From contig LLCB01000032.1 in assembly GCA_001414345.1 (NCBI GenBank), forward strand, positions 186,001 to 250,000: a stretch of 64,000 bases of DNA, written 5' to 3'. The DNA comes from Hymenoscyphus infarciens (taxonomy: Eukaryota > Ascomycota > Leotiomycetes > Helotiales > Helotiaceae). The position numbers and the translations under genes are program-made. Of the stretch, positions 10,301 through 22,300 are shown piece after piece. Numbering within the stretch: the first letter of the stretch is position 1; each line of letters starts with the position of its first letter. The notes under the pieces are model-generated. The model ran no database searches. It was not told the origin of the DNA and saw nothing but the letters and a program-made list of their open reading frames with translations.

Positions 10301-13300
10301 GAGAGCATTTTTTTGGAATTGGAGGGAGGCAGTGGAGGTTTGACGATGGGATGAGAACATGGAATTTTTGTTTTGCTTTAGCGGATGGATTTTGACGAAA
10401 GGGGTATGGAGAATTGCTTGCTAGCCAGCTTTGAGAATTTTGTAAATTTGTAACTTTTATCTTTCAACTGATGATTGCTTCTCTGTAACTCCTTACTTCT
10501 TGGCTCTGGCAACATGTGGTTTGCTTTCAGCTTTCAACTACCAATGCCAAGTTTCTTCACCATTCTCTAATAGAATTGAGAATTGAGGGGTTTTCGGCTC
10601 AGCCCTGAATCAGCTGGCGCTGACGGGCAATTCTTCGATCCACGCAGTTAGGAATCACCATACTTAGAGCTAAGATAGCGAGCCCTTTAAAAACAGAAGA
10701 AAATTTTGGCGAAAAGGGAAGTAGGGTAGTCTTTAGCCCTAACTAAAATAGTGGTTGAGTCTTTTGAGATATGTGTGGAAGCAAAAGTTGAAGCTATTCA
10801 GAAGTGAAAGGTGGATTCTAAATTAGTCAACGGAATTTCCCTTCCCTCGAAAGATATGGCCGGAGTGCTTTTGGCGAGACCTTGGGTATTCTCTAGACTA
10901 GCTAGAATGGTAGCCCTACGCAATGGTAGTTTGCAAACGAAAACCAAAAAAAATTTACCTCCTCTCCTCCCACCGAAGCACTAGATTGGCCAATGGAATT
11001 TCCCGTCACTAAGAAAAATAGCTGAAAAACTGGGGCTCTGCTCAAAGAAAAAAAACCTGGCAAAATAGCGGGTGTTCACTAGACCAACTAGAATAGCGGC
11101 TCTCCGTTGTTTTCTAACAAGCCCAGGAGTTGAGGCTCTTAGGAAGATGTGACCAAGAATAATCACTGCAATTTTCAAAAATAGCTGAAGGAAGGCGGCC
11201 ATCAAGCGTCGTTCTAAAAGAAAAGAATTGGCCGCACGTTGGGCAGTTTCTGGCCCAACTAAAAAATTAATTCTAGCAAACGGCGTCATTGGCATACCCT
11301 GTGACTTGCAAGAAGAGCTGAAAAAAGGGGAAGCTGTTCCCAAGGAGAGTATCGGAATCTTCCATACTCACAAACGAGCTGAAAAGACAGTGGGCACCTT
11401 CTAGAACAGTGGGGGAAATTTTCAAGTAAAGGCGATAATCCCCAGAGTTGAAGCTATTCTCATCTCAAGTAAACAATCGGAATTTTCCATCCCCACACAC
11501 AAAGCTGAAAGATAATGAGAGGGGGAAGCTCTAGAGCAATGCGGCAATACTTGGATTTTTCAGACAAATTCAGGTTTTGAAGCTACTCCCAAGTAAAGAG
11601 CTGGAGTTATAGGCGGTGGACCCCTCCCTCGAAGGAACTGATTTTTCCCTCCTCATAACAGCTGAAATAAAATGACAACAAGTCTCCAAGAAAATGGTTA
11701 GGTAGACGGCTGATTCCTAGCCCAACAAAAGAAACCCGCGTTCTTTTCACACGAACTTTCAAGATAACCCGAAGATTGAAGTTATTCTCAAGTAAGGAAC
11801 CGGTAGTGGCTCTATGACGTAGAAATGAGGTAGTTGGACGACCGACCCCATTGAAATGTTCCTTATCGCAAGCTTGACTGGATGGAGAATGAAGCTACGC
11901 TATTATCAAACGCTAGATAGATAGTAAAGCGGTAGCTGAGGCTCTGATCACGTCAAGTTGTGCTTGCCATAAGGAACATTCCGCTGTCTAGAGAGCAGTA
12001 GTGAGAATCGGGGAATGCTGGAATTTTGATATCGATGTTTTTATGAAAAGGGTTTGTGACTGCGAAAGGTTGAGAACGTGGAGTTTTTGCAAGTGGAATT
12101 GGTTTTCTGAAATTCAAGAGAGGAAATAACGTTTTAAAATGCAAGTGGTATAACTCAATAACGGCTGGAGAAATTCGAGCAACGATGGCATGTCCCGCAA
12201 GTTCTATCACAAAATAGGAAAGTACAACCTAAATTCAACTAGCTTGATCAGCAACTGTAGTTCATCGCAACGACCGTCGAATTCTGAAGTTCCACACCAA
12301 GGGAATTAGAAGATTGTCGTCGGTCCAACTAAACGGCAGTTGAACCATGACAAAGGAGGCGCTTAAAAGTCGCGGTCTAGAACGCTGGGGCTCCGAGCTA
12401 GTAGCTTTATTCTGGACCCGTCCCGTTTATCCTGTAGACGGTGTTTTCGCCACCTTTGTGTTATGTGGGGCATAGGTGACATAAGTAGCTGTCGCTGCTG
12501 TGCAGCTCATCCTGTCATTTTTGGATCGGCTGGCGCTAAGATCTGGGCTGAGCCCTTACTGTAAATCCTGATAGCGGGCCTGACGGGAATTGAGAAGGGG
12601 AGACCTTGCGGGTAGCTTGGTGTTTGGATTTGGAATACAAAACTGCCATCAGATCTGAGATCTGAGATCTGACATGTGGTGAGGGGTCCAATCGGTTGTG
12701 TGATTGCGAGGAGTGTACTCGAGTAGTGATTTCTTGCGTGTCAAAGACTCGAAAAAATAGTTCCATGATCCTGGAAAATGCCGTTAGTAAAATAGACTCG
12801 CTCCTTTTGGATAAGTCGTAGTCTGGCATCGGTATGTTCAGAATAGCTCGGGTTTGATTGTCTCACACGATATTGATGGCCGGTTTTTGGATTAGTTATA
12901 AACTTCAGATTTCAGGGAAAGCTAGAACAGAACAGGTTCCTAGGCAGTATCTGTTTTAGAAGGGAACGTCCGGACCACTTCCGCCGCGATGCGGAACTAA
13001 TTGACTTTGTAGTGGTTGAAGCACCGAACACTACTTAGAGCACGTAGTTTCGCTTGGCGACACGCAGATCTAAAGGCTCGACTACTCGTAAGGGGTATTC
13101 CCATGCTCAGGTAACTCCGAGGACGAGGGAAGACCCTTCTGAACTGTTGAGGAAGAAGGTTGAAAGACCAACGAGATCTGGGACATCAAACACCCTGGAC
13201 CTGGCTTGGATCAAAACAATCAATGCTTGGCTACTTCCCCGCCCGATAAGCGAGGGGGACGATGTCACCTCGGTTGCCACAATCTGACCCGACGGAAATC

Positions 13301-14245
13301 GAGGCTAAGCTGGAAGATACTACCTAGTGTAAGTAGCGGCTGGAAAGAGGGGGTTCTTTCTTTGATCAACAGGAATTCGGCTTGAAGAGGAACTGAAAAG
13401 GAAAAGCTGACCAATATCGCGGAGTGAACCCAGGGTTGGTGCTATGTTATCTATGTGCACAGACGGTAGATACAACATGGGATTTCAAAAGCCCATACCA
13501 TCCCCGTGACGGAGCAACTCCCCAGCTTCGTCGTGGGCCATCAACCCAACCAAAACCAGTATAGTGTACGTAGGTTCCCACTCCACTACCAGTACTTTCC
13601 CCAACGCAACCGGCCTTCCAAGTTCCCACTACTTTTTCAAACTCGCATGAGTCCTTTCGAATCGCCCTCGCTAGGAGCTGGAGCTTTAGCTTCACTTTAA
13701 CTGCGCTTTTCAAGCGGCGTGCTGGCCAGCTTGGACTCTGCGCTTCGGCGAACGAACAGACCAGGTAGGGCTAAGGTTTTCCTTCTTATTCCTGTGCTCT
13801 TCCCCAACTTCCTCACTTTTGCACCCACCTCATAACTTCTTAGAGTTGTTTATTATTATACTGAGAACCGATAAAACAAAAGCCATTGCTTCTTCTGATA
13901 TCTATCATAATTCATAATACTCGTAGTTTTCTTCTTGCAAAGGCTTTCTGGGAACGCCATTCAATCTTGCCTTACCTTACCTTACCTCTTTCGCGACCCA
14001 CCAAAGCAGGTGCGATCCGAGGCCCCTCGCTATTTTACCAAGATCGCAGGGCGATAAAAGCCACCCACCAAACTCACCCAATCCCAACCCAACTTGCCCT
14101 CTTTCACCGTCCCGCCATCTTAGAGATTCCAAATCCGTTTCTGAAAATCATTACAAACATCAATTAGTGGCTACGTAACTGCAAAAGGCCGACTATATCT
14201 CTTGTTGATCGGGCAGTACTTGCTTGCACGCCTGTGGGCAGTAGA
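10301..14245. other. Large gene-poor interval
   Basis: 3.9 kb with no convincing gene on either strand. The open frames are short, often begin at non-ATG codons, and have no homologous look. It contains the decayed repeat array at about 10790-11800, an ATCTGAG triplication near 12655-12680, and a TTACC repeat at about 13971-13986. The last part (13800-14245) is the CT-rich leader of the Q-rich protein gene. The block may be an old degenerated insertion, but no transposase remnant can be recognised. Confidence 0.55.
10790..11800. repeat. Degenerate, irregular tandem repeat array (about seven units)
   Basis: A motif of the form GGAATTTTCC..., about 12-20 variable bases, then AGCTGAAAA, recurs near 10838, 10993, 11168, 11291, 11353, 11472 and 11640. 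A second motif, AGTTGAAGCTATTCTCAAGTAA with variants, recurs near 10789, 11130, 11447, 11575 and 11775. Phrases such as CTAGACCAACTAGAATAGC also occur twice (near 10897 and 11075). Unit spacing is uneven (roughly 60-175 bp) and copies are clearly diverged, so this looks like an old, eroded repeat array. Confidence 0.6.
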
Positions 14246-15703
14246 ATGCCTCCGACCAGAACAATGCCTCCCGCCAAAGCAGTCAAGGTAATCTCGCCCA
14301 CCCGGACACACACTCCGGCCTTTGCTCTCCTCAAATTTCATGGACTGACAAGACCACAGACCGAACGCACCCACGAGGAGAATCAGGAACGAGCATACAT
14401 TGCTGCATCAAGACGTAGTGATCGAAGTCTGGAAGCCCGTGTAGAATCAGCCCGGAGAGCTTCGGAAATCCACAAGAGACGCACTGGACGTTCATTGAAA
14501 GTCACCGAGCAAGATGTGATGAATGAGGAGATGTACGAGGAGGAGGACGATGATATGCCCGCCCACTACCGGAGGCTCACAGCTCATCTACAGACTGGTT
14601 CTGCCGACTTCAACAGAAAACTAGCAGCATACCTGTGCACCAATGTCGCTATGAGAACTGCCGTCGAACAGGCTATCAGCAATTCTTATCAACAGAATGC
14701 TGCTAGTATGCTGCCTGGTTCCAGCCATGGCCTGCCATTTACTCCCAATCCCATGTACCCATCACCAATGCTTCCCCTCCAACATCACCAGCAGCGGGCA
14801 CAGATGATGATGCAGCAGCAACAACAGCACTTTCAAAACCCCCTGAGTTACCGACAGGCACCATACACACCACGTCCATTGCTTCAACATCAACAACAGC
14901 AGATAATGCAGCAGAACATGAACCAAATGAACCAAATGACGCAAGGGGCGCAACAGCAGGAGGCGAAGCAGGAGATGAAGGAGGAGGACGAGGCAAACCA
15001 AGAGCAGAGTGAAATGCGCCACCGGCCTCTACCAATTTCTACAAACAGTGGATTGTCTGCATGCTCATTACGAAGCCCAGCGAATCCCTCTGGTCACGAT
15101 CGAAGACAATCGGTACCTGTAGCGGCCACTGGTGCTATGAGTCCAGTTGATATCCATGAGCCAATGTCAGCAACCACCGCAACACCCAAGCAAAGGCCCT
15201 CATTCCCACCAGGGAGTTTCTCTCAGGTGAACATCACTCGCACACAGCACTCCGAACTTGACTTACGAAGCACTTCTGTCAACACCAATTTCCCTTCATG
15301 TGGCGCCCCTCTGCAAGCACAGCCAGAGATGCTTCTCAACTCGGCAGCCAACCCATTTGGCAATGATCCACTCCTCAACAATTGGAGTGGCATGATGGCA
15401 GGGGCCCACGACGTTTCTATTCACGGCGACATGTATAACAACATCTACAATTTCGGCCCTGCATTCGGCACTGGCGTCGGTAAACATCAGATCCAGCCAA
15501 CCTTTGATGGATTGAATTCCACTCTTGCGCCAGCAGCGTCGGATCCAAGCAATTCCACCGAGTTTACCCAAAGTTTTCTCGACCGACCCGTTGAGGATGA
15601 GTCACCAGAACGAAAGCCTAATGAGGCACAAGAGAACAGTTGGGCTGACAACTTCTTCGATTACGATAATTGGACTGCGAATGCGCCCTCGGCATCTCAG
15701 TAG
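14246..15703 (+). CDS. Conserved-looking Q/M-rich fungal protein, unknown function, probably nuclear
   Basis: Chosen start is the first ATG of the frame (14246). The open frame would give 485 aa. A well-formed 72-bp intron sits at 14288-14359 (donor GTAATC, branch CTGAC, acceptor CACAG). Removing it joins AKAVK to TERTHEENQERAYIAASRR and leaves 461 aa. The N-terminal third is ordered-looking, charged and helical (SLEARVESARRASEIHKRR, EEEDDD, AHYRRLTAHLQTGSADFNRKLAAYL), a patch I associate with a family restricted to filamentous fungi but cannot name. The middle is Q/M-rich (QQQQQHFQ, HQQQQIMQQNMNQMNQM). The tail is S/T/P-rich and ends in an acidic-aromatic stretch, NSWADNFFDYDNW, which resembles an activation domain. 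Role as a transcriptional co-regulator is only an inference. Confidence 0.75.
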   Translation: MPPTRTMPPAKAVKVISPTRTHTPAFALLKFHGLTRPQTERTHEENQERAYIAASRRSDRSLEARVESARRASEIHKRRTGRSLKVTEQDVMNEEMYEEEDDDMPAHYRRLTAHLQTGSADFNRKLAAYLCTNVAMRTAVEQAISNSYQQNAASMLPGSSHGLPFTPNPMYPSPMLPLQHHQQRAQMMMQQQQQHFQNPLSYRQAPYTPRPLLQHQQQQIMQQNMNQMNQMTQGAQQQEAKQEMKEEDEANQEQSEMRHRPLPISTNSGLSACSLRSPANPSGHDRRQSVPVAATGAMSPVDIHEPMSATTATPKQRPSFPPGSFSQVNITRTQHSELDLRSTSVNTNFPSCGAPLQAQPEMLLNSAANPFGNDPLLNNWSGMMAGAHDVSIHGDMYNNIYNFGPAFGTGVGKHQIQPTFDGLNSTLAPAASDPSNSTEFTQSFLDRPVEDESPERKPNEAQENSWADNFFDYDNWTANAPSASQ

Positions 15704-16672
15704 TGTATATCAACCACCAGCAATTACCATCGCTGCTACAGAGGCAGTATATGAACCATTGGTTTCAGATACATTCTCTTGAGTACTCTACAGCTTCTAG
15801 TCATCAAGCAATGGAAGCAATATTGTTTGATCCCTAGTTGGTCAATCCCTCAACTTTCATTCACGTTTCGGCACTTGCCTTGCAGTTTTTTTAATAGCGT
15901 TCCACAACATCTCCACACAATTGTAGCAGACTCTCAGACTCGTCTCCACTAGGTTTCGGGTAGTCGTCTGTCGAGCTTCGGTATTGTCAAGAAGCGAAAG
16001 GAATTATGAGCGCAACCTTCAGATGGGTTTGCGTCTCTCTTTTTTTTTTTTTTTTTTTGGAGAAACCCATGTTTCAAGGAAAGGACTGATAGGCGTTATC
16101 TCATTTCTTACGAACTTGCCTTTTTGTTTCAATGAAGAGTATTGAAGCTCGCAATAATGATGGGCTTGAGATCATATCGCAGCTCGGCGATCGGAGTCAG
16201 GGGCGTTTCTTGAGCAGAGAAGTAGCATAACTTTGAAAAGTTATCACCCAAATTGTGGGTTGGATTTTGTCTGAGCGTTGCATTAGTCTCATTGGTGGAT
16301 GATAAGACTTGAGAATTGAGAGAAGAAGAATTGTGCAAGGCTGTGTCTGTATGAATGCACAGAAATGGGGACGTAGAAAAACCAATGAAATCCTTTTGGA
16401 ACCAAAAGCAGCTCCTGTTAGTGAAACTGCATGAAACTGCACTGTTGAATAGGTGTATGTCAAGACGATGAAATTATCGTCCAAAATCCTCTTTTTAACA
16501 TGGTATCTGCATACTTCATCGTCGAACATACATTTCCTCAAGAATTTAGCAGAATGAACTAAAAATAAGAAATTTAGGAATCGATTCATGAAACGTTCTG
16601 AAACGCAACGCTAAAAGAGAAAATGCAGGATCTAGAAATAACTTACTCGACAAGACGCTGTAAAATAGCCCA
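15704..16672. other. Intergenic between convergent genes, with a poly-T tract
   Basis: Holds the 3' regions of the Q-rich gene (+) and the DUF167 gene (-). A run of about 19 T lies at 16040-16058. Minus-strand open frames at 16129-16589 overlap each other and show no protein family. Confidence 0.55.
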
Positions 16673-16900
16673 CTAATTTTCAAACACCGCATCTTCCAGC
16701 TTCGCTCGAATACTAGAAATGCACTCCTCTTCGTCTCCTTTGGCATCGATGCCACAAATAGCAACAGTTTTATCCCTGGACTTCATTCCTCGAACAACTT
16801 CCACATCTGACTTGGGACATCGAAATATCTGGACAAGAACAAGAATCAGCTTCTTCTCTAATCTTCCTACCTACTTATACATCTCAACTAAGCATTAATA

Positions 16901-16941
<41 letters not shown>

Positions 16942-17154
16942 CTAACTAACACTGCTAAAGACTTCTCTGACAGCTTTATTTGCTTCTCCTTCTCGAGCTT
17001 GAGCCGAGACGCAGACTTCTATGGTAGATTCGGAGATGGAAATTATTCCTTCTCGCTGCTTGCTTGCGCCTGGTTTAACGTGGCAGTTGAGGTATAATTT
17101 TGATAGTGAGGATTTTGAGGTGGATATGAGGCGGAGTGCTGGGAGGGAGGCCAT
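16673..17154 (-). CDS. DUF167 (YggU-like) small protein
   Basis: Two exons (17154-16951, 16828-16673) give 119 aa, the usual size. It starts MASLPALRLIST. The DUF167 core is plain: LYLNCHVKPGASKQ, then VSAQAREGEANKAV, then after the intron CPKSDVEVVRGMKSRDKTV. These correspond to the family's V.PgA, GkAN.al and sGhksR.K motifs. The bacterial structure is known but the cellular role is not. Intron donor GTTAGT and acceptor CAG keep phase 0. The 122-bp intron carries an (AG)n microsatellite at 16904-16937. Translating upstream of 17154 adds 36 codons without another good start, so the ATG in the GCCATGG context is preferred. Confidence 0.85.
16904..16937. repeat. (AG)n microsatellite in an intron
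   Basis: About 17 AG dinucleotides inside the single intron of the DUF167 gene, close to its 5' splice site on the minus strand. Confidence 0.9.
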
Positions 17155-17492
17155 GGCAGGAGGATAGTCGTGGGTGAGAAAAGCGTTGAATAGAAAGTCA
17201 CAAATAATCAGTCTTTGAATCAAATGAGAGGAATCTGTAATTTGGTGAGAGTTGATGTTCATATGAAAGACATATGTACTTGAATGAAAAGTGCACTACC
17301 GGGCGCCTCGGCTACCCTAGCGGCCCCAAAATCAAAGTGAAATATTAGCTCGAGGCTACCAGTCATAATTTGAGTCAATTCGCTGCCAAATCCCAAAATA
17401 ATAATTCAAAGGGCAATCTTCCTCGAATCTACCACAAAAATACGGCTCTCCTTTGGAAGACTTCACGACTTCGGGCACTGCTATTTGGCAGG
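17155..17492. promoter_or_regulatory. Divergent promoter between DUF167 gene and SAK-HAD gene
   Basis: 338 bp between start codons on opposite strands. No further gene is visible; specific sites are not claimed. Confidence 0.45.
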
Positions 17493-19317
17493 ATGGCAGG
17501 CCCATCCAATGGAAACGCAAATGCAGTGCAGTACACTGTGACTGCACTCAATCGCTGGTCTGTCGCAAACAAACAATTACCTTGTGAGTTATTACCGGAT
17601 CTGCGAGCAAGCTTGCTGCTCATAAAATTTAGTGGTCGAAAAGATCAAGGCAATCCACGTTTACGATTTTGATAATACTCGTAAGTAACACCATCTGCAA
17701 TGCGCCCGCACCTGTTCTGACACGATCCCAGTCTTCAACAGCCCCTTGCCCAACCCGAAACTATGGAATGGACCTACGATAGGCTTCCTGCAGACACAAG
17801 AAGGTATCCAGTCCGGCGGATGGTGGCATGATGCCCGAATCCTTGGAGCTACTGGTGAGGGCGTCGAGAAGGAAGAGCCTCGTGCTTGGGAAGGCTGGTG
17901 GAACGAACGAATCGTCGAACTTATCAGGCTCAGTATGCAGCAGAAAGATGCCCTCACAGTTCTTCTTACTGGTCGTGCCGAGCCTGCATTTGCGGCTTTG
18001 ATCAAGAAAATGCTTGCTGCCAAAGGCCTCGAGTTCGACATGATTTCGTTGAAGCCCACACGCGGACCAAACCAGGAATTCTTCTCGAGTACAATGAACT
18101 TTAAGCAATGCTTTTTGGAAAACCTGACGGAGACATACAAAATGGCAGAGGAAATTAGGATCTACGAGGACCGACCCCGTCATGTCAAGGCTTTCAGAGA
18201 TTATTTCACCGACTACAATAGACGTCAAAATGGCATGGGTGGAGCACCAACTCGTGGCCCCATCGTCGCAGAGGTAGTCCAGGTTGCTGATGGTGCCACA
18301 CAGCTGGATCCTGTTATCGAAGCAGCTGAAGTTCAGCGTTTGCTGAATGACCATAATACCCAAGTCACCAAAGCTCGACGAGGCACCCGTCTTCAGATCA
18401 AAAAGACAGTTTTCTATACCGGATATTTGATCAGCAACACTGACACCCAGCAGCTACTTACATTAGCTCAGCTCCCACCCAACATGCCGGATGCCGAGAT
18501 GAAGTTCCTCGCGAACAATGTTCTCATCACCCCTCGTCCGGCCCCAGAGAGCATCCTTGAGAAGGTTGGTGGCATGGGCAGTAAGACTACCTGGGAAGTC
18601 ACAGGTACAGCAGTCTTTGAGAGCAAGATCTGGGCTGCGTGCGTGAAACCTGTTCCAGAAACTGCAAAGTACTATACCGAAAACCCAACACCCATTGTGG
18701 TGCTCGCTCTCCGAAAAGGTGCTCGTCCAATCGACGCAGGTAAGATCCAGAATTGGCAGCCTGTTCCACCAGAGAAGCAGTTTGTGTTTGAGAGTACTGT
18801 TGGCGAGAAGATCCTGCTTCGCATAGAAGAAGAGAATCCCACAGAAAATGAATATGAGAGTCTGTTCCCGAACAAAGCTCTGAAGCGGAAACATGATGAC
18901 GATGACACGAGACAGTCAAGTGGCTCATATGGAAACAACAATAATGGTGGTCACGGAGGTGGAAGAAACCACAATCAAAAGGAGAATCACAATTCACGAG
19001 GTGGCCGTGGAGGACGCGGCAATCGTGGAAATGGAGGCGGTAGAGGAGGTCGTGGTAATAATGGTCGTGGAGGTCGAGGACGCGGTGGTGGCGGAGGCCA
19101 TGGATACCGATCACTTGATGATGTTGACAGAAATCATGCTGGAACACCTCCTAGCTACAATGCGGCCGTTGCCTACGAGGATTTCCCACCACTTCAAAAG
19201 CAATATCAAACTCCTCAACAACTTGTACAACAACAATTTCAGCAATACCAAAATTACCAACAGTCAATGCAAGGAAAGGGTGGCAAGCAAGGAAATGGAG
19301 AGCTGCAGTACAACTAG
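17493..19317 (+). CDS. Swiss-Army-Knife (SAK) RNA-repair-like HAD protein with RGG tail
   Basis: Exons 17493-17583, 17633-17680 and 17732-19317 give 574 aa. The HAD-superfamily motif I is VYDFDNTLF (nucleophile Asp42, acid/base Asp44) and is assembled from exon 2 plus exon 3. Motif II is VLLTGR. A later acidic IYEDRPRHVKAF segment fits HAD motif IV. This arrangement matches the fungal SAK HAD domain family, proposed from domain architecture to act in RNA end repair. The middle (residues about 180-400) is a conserved-looking alpha/beta region of unknown role. The tail has KRKHDDDD, then an RGG/RG-rich segment (RGGRGGRGNRGNGGGRGGRG) typical of RNA binding, then a Q-rich end. The biochemical function is inferred, not demonstrated. 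Confidence 0.85.
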
Positions 19318-22300
19318 TGTAGATGGATTGTTGAGCTTGTTTCATCTTGGGTTGTCTCAAATATCAGGTTCTGAAATTGGACTTGAATTTTTATTGTAGG
19401 ATTATTGACATTGGAGGGGTAAAAGGATGGCTGCGTGCTTGGAGTTGGCGGATATTGATTTTGAAGATTACCAATTCACCGAGTTAAGGCTTGTGAACTT
19501 CGAGATGTACAGGGGTATGAGAGACCTATTGATGTATGAGTTAGTATGGTATCCTTCATGCTAGCTATCAGGCAGATTAGATTCATGGACCTTTCATGTG
19601 TTCAACTTTGGGCCCTTTTCCAGGCCATCAATGTAAAAAGTTCGAACGATTAAGAACAACTGTCACTTATATGAGCAAAATTCACAGGTATGTATTGACT
19701 ACTGTGGGCCATATAGGAATGATTCAATGAATCAAAGGGGCACAACGAACGCATGCCACGCTCTGCACATGCTACGTACAATGTCAACCCCGACGCTTGG
19801 TATAAGATGTGTAAGAACGACCAGTAATGCGAGGAAAATGTTACGCATCATCTGATACTTAGGATCCTATAATGTAAGTTGGTAAAGACAGCTAGCAGCA
19901 CACAGAAGAATATAAAACTCATCTTCAAACACATCTGAACGAGTTAATTATGCGACTGTAGATTTATTTTGGACGACAACTCTCTTGCTACCAAAAACCC
20001 GCTCAATGCTCTAGTTAGCTTTGCTAGGAGATACCACGCCGTTCCAACGAAATCTTCCATTTTCAAGAGGTCCAACGAGGGAGAGTTGAATACCTAGCTC
20101 GACGCGTTGCCAGCAGGATGAACTACAATAGAAAAACAGTGCTTTGGTCTGTTGAGCTTCTTTTTAGAGGCTTAGCTCATTCTCGTGATGTATTCACTTG
20201 GGAGTTTCTTCCCAGTAGCTCTGCTAAGATACGAGTCCCCATTGTTTTGTTACTACAACATGCCTGTGAAATGGAAACTAAGAAGTTGGTATTAATATAA
20301 ATAAGAAAACCATAAACTTCTCCTTCACAAGCGCTGGTACTAATGATTGACTCCCTAGACTCTTTAGCTAGACTATTGATAGGAAGCTTGATAGTGCTTT
20401 TCATTTCGACAACAACGCTTTCCTCTTTGAGGTGATTACCACGTAGTGCATTCTAGCAAGGTTGTGAAAGAAATAAGTGTGGGAAGCTTTGGAGTTGCTG
20501 TCTCGTTTTGGCTCGATGTCCCTTCTGCCTGGTTAGCAGGATATATTCTATTCTAAAGCATTTGTTTCTCTAAAGTACTAGTTTTTATAGGCCACTTACT
20601 TGTTATAAAGCAACTTTAAATAATTGTTCATACTTTACATTCCAAATTAATTAATCTTTACAGTTTCTTCGAACTCAGTTTTAGTATAGCTAAACATTGG
20701 AAATTTTCATAAAAGGGGTACTAAGACACACGGAGAGCAACTTCTTAGTAGTGAAGTACTTAAGAAACCCCGGACTCGGTTTCTAACTCTAGTCTCCGGG
20801 GCTTGTTCTCTTTTCACAAGCCTTTCAAGGTTCCGCTATTTCGGCTTATATAAAATCTCCGAAGTTTTGGAGGACTTGATAGTATTCCAAGAATACTCTA
20901 TATTTTTAGCCAATAGCGAGAACGTGAGAAGACATCTGAATTATTACAACTACACGACACTAAAAAAAGTTTCGAAGACAACTTGTCTTTTAAGCGAGGG
21001 GGCAAATACGTAGAGCAGTTAGTTTTGAAAGACGATCTTCGTAGTATTTTACACTCTTCTTCTAGCCTCTGTTCAAGCTCACATGTCTAATACTAAACTT
21101 CTCTAGTCACTTCGGGTGTTACACTCGATCCAGCGGTTTCTAATTCAATAGTAGAGTAGTAAGCTTAAAAATTCGTCTTAAATAGCTTAGGCTTAATCCA
21201 TAGTGTACTATCTTTAGAAATCTTCTATCTCTTATATAGCGTAAAAGTAAGTATACTTATATTCTATGCCTCGCTTAATATATCAAGTTGTCGACATTGA
21301 AACAATGCCGTATACAAAGATCGAAATTACTTTAGTCCCAGGAGATTCATATAATACTTCCCTTTTATCCAGCTTATTTGTATTTACTATATATCATCTA
21401 GAAGTAGCATTTGAGTCAAACTCCAACTTAGAGCATAATTACCACTGTCAACTGCGCACCCGCTACCTCACAAAGAGTGTTACGTAACTTTGGAACCCCA
21501 ACGAAAGAGAAGAAAGCACCAAGCGCGTAAAAGATATGTAGTATTATGTACACTGCTAGGCTGAATTTCGAATAATTGTAGGATGGTCTGATTGCGAGAG
21601 TATTTAGTCTCAACGACAGTGAATCTTTCCTCAACAACAAACTTACTTCGACAATAGAACTCTCTAGACATTTTGTCTATTCCCACCCTTTTCCAACACT
21701 TGTAAACACCTAATCAAATTGCCCCACGCCATATCAAAACTCACTAGGTGTTATATTCCAAACTCTTGTACTCGCACCGAGCCATATGTCATCCACCAAA
21801 TGTAAGTGGTCCTAGGTTAATTAGCATATACCAAGTCCACTCGCTCTCCTCGCAATTGTGCTTCACATTTACTTCTCCTGCTTTACCTCAAATTCACTCT
21901 TTCTCAAATAACTTTCACCCAGAGGAGCAACACTTCTTTGTACTTATTAACTACTGTGAGGAAAAAGGTTTCCTAGACGAAAGTAGTAACGCCTCAGAAT
22001 TTCAAACTTGGTATAAATGCTAGGCACCTTAGGGGGCTCGGTGGTAAGAAGAGGTGACTTATAGTGCTGAAGCGCTGAAGATAAACTCGGATGGTGATTG
22101 TCTTTTATATCAGCGTCTATTTAACTCCACTAACCTGTTTGCTACTAAGATTACAACATCTAATTGGCTGCTTACTTTCATAGGCAGCCTCCGAAGTGCT
22201 GAAATCTGCAAGATAGATCAGAATAGAGACAAAGTAGAAATCGAGAAGGAGAACCCAAATTTGCTGCTGTATCACTTTGGTTGTTGTTTCTGGTGGGAAG

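Noticed and set aside
10301..14245. Possible degenerate retrotransposon
   Set aside because: No reverse transcriptase, integrase or transposase motif in any frame and no terminal repeats seen; only the eroded repeat array can be supported.
17761..18363. 200-aa minus-strand open frame within the SAK-HAD gene
   Set aside because: Antisense shadow of a strongly supported exon; no motif and no separate promoter or splice context.
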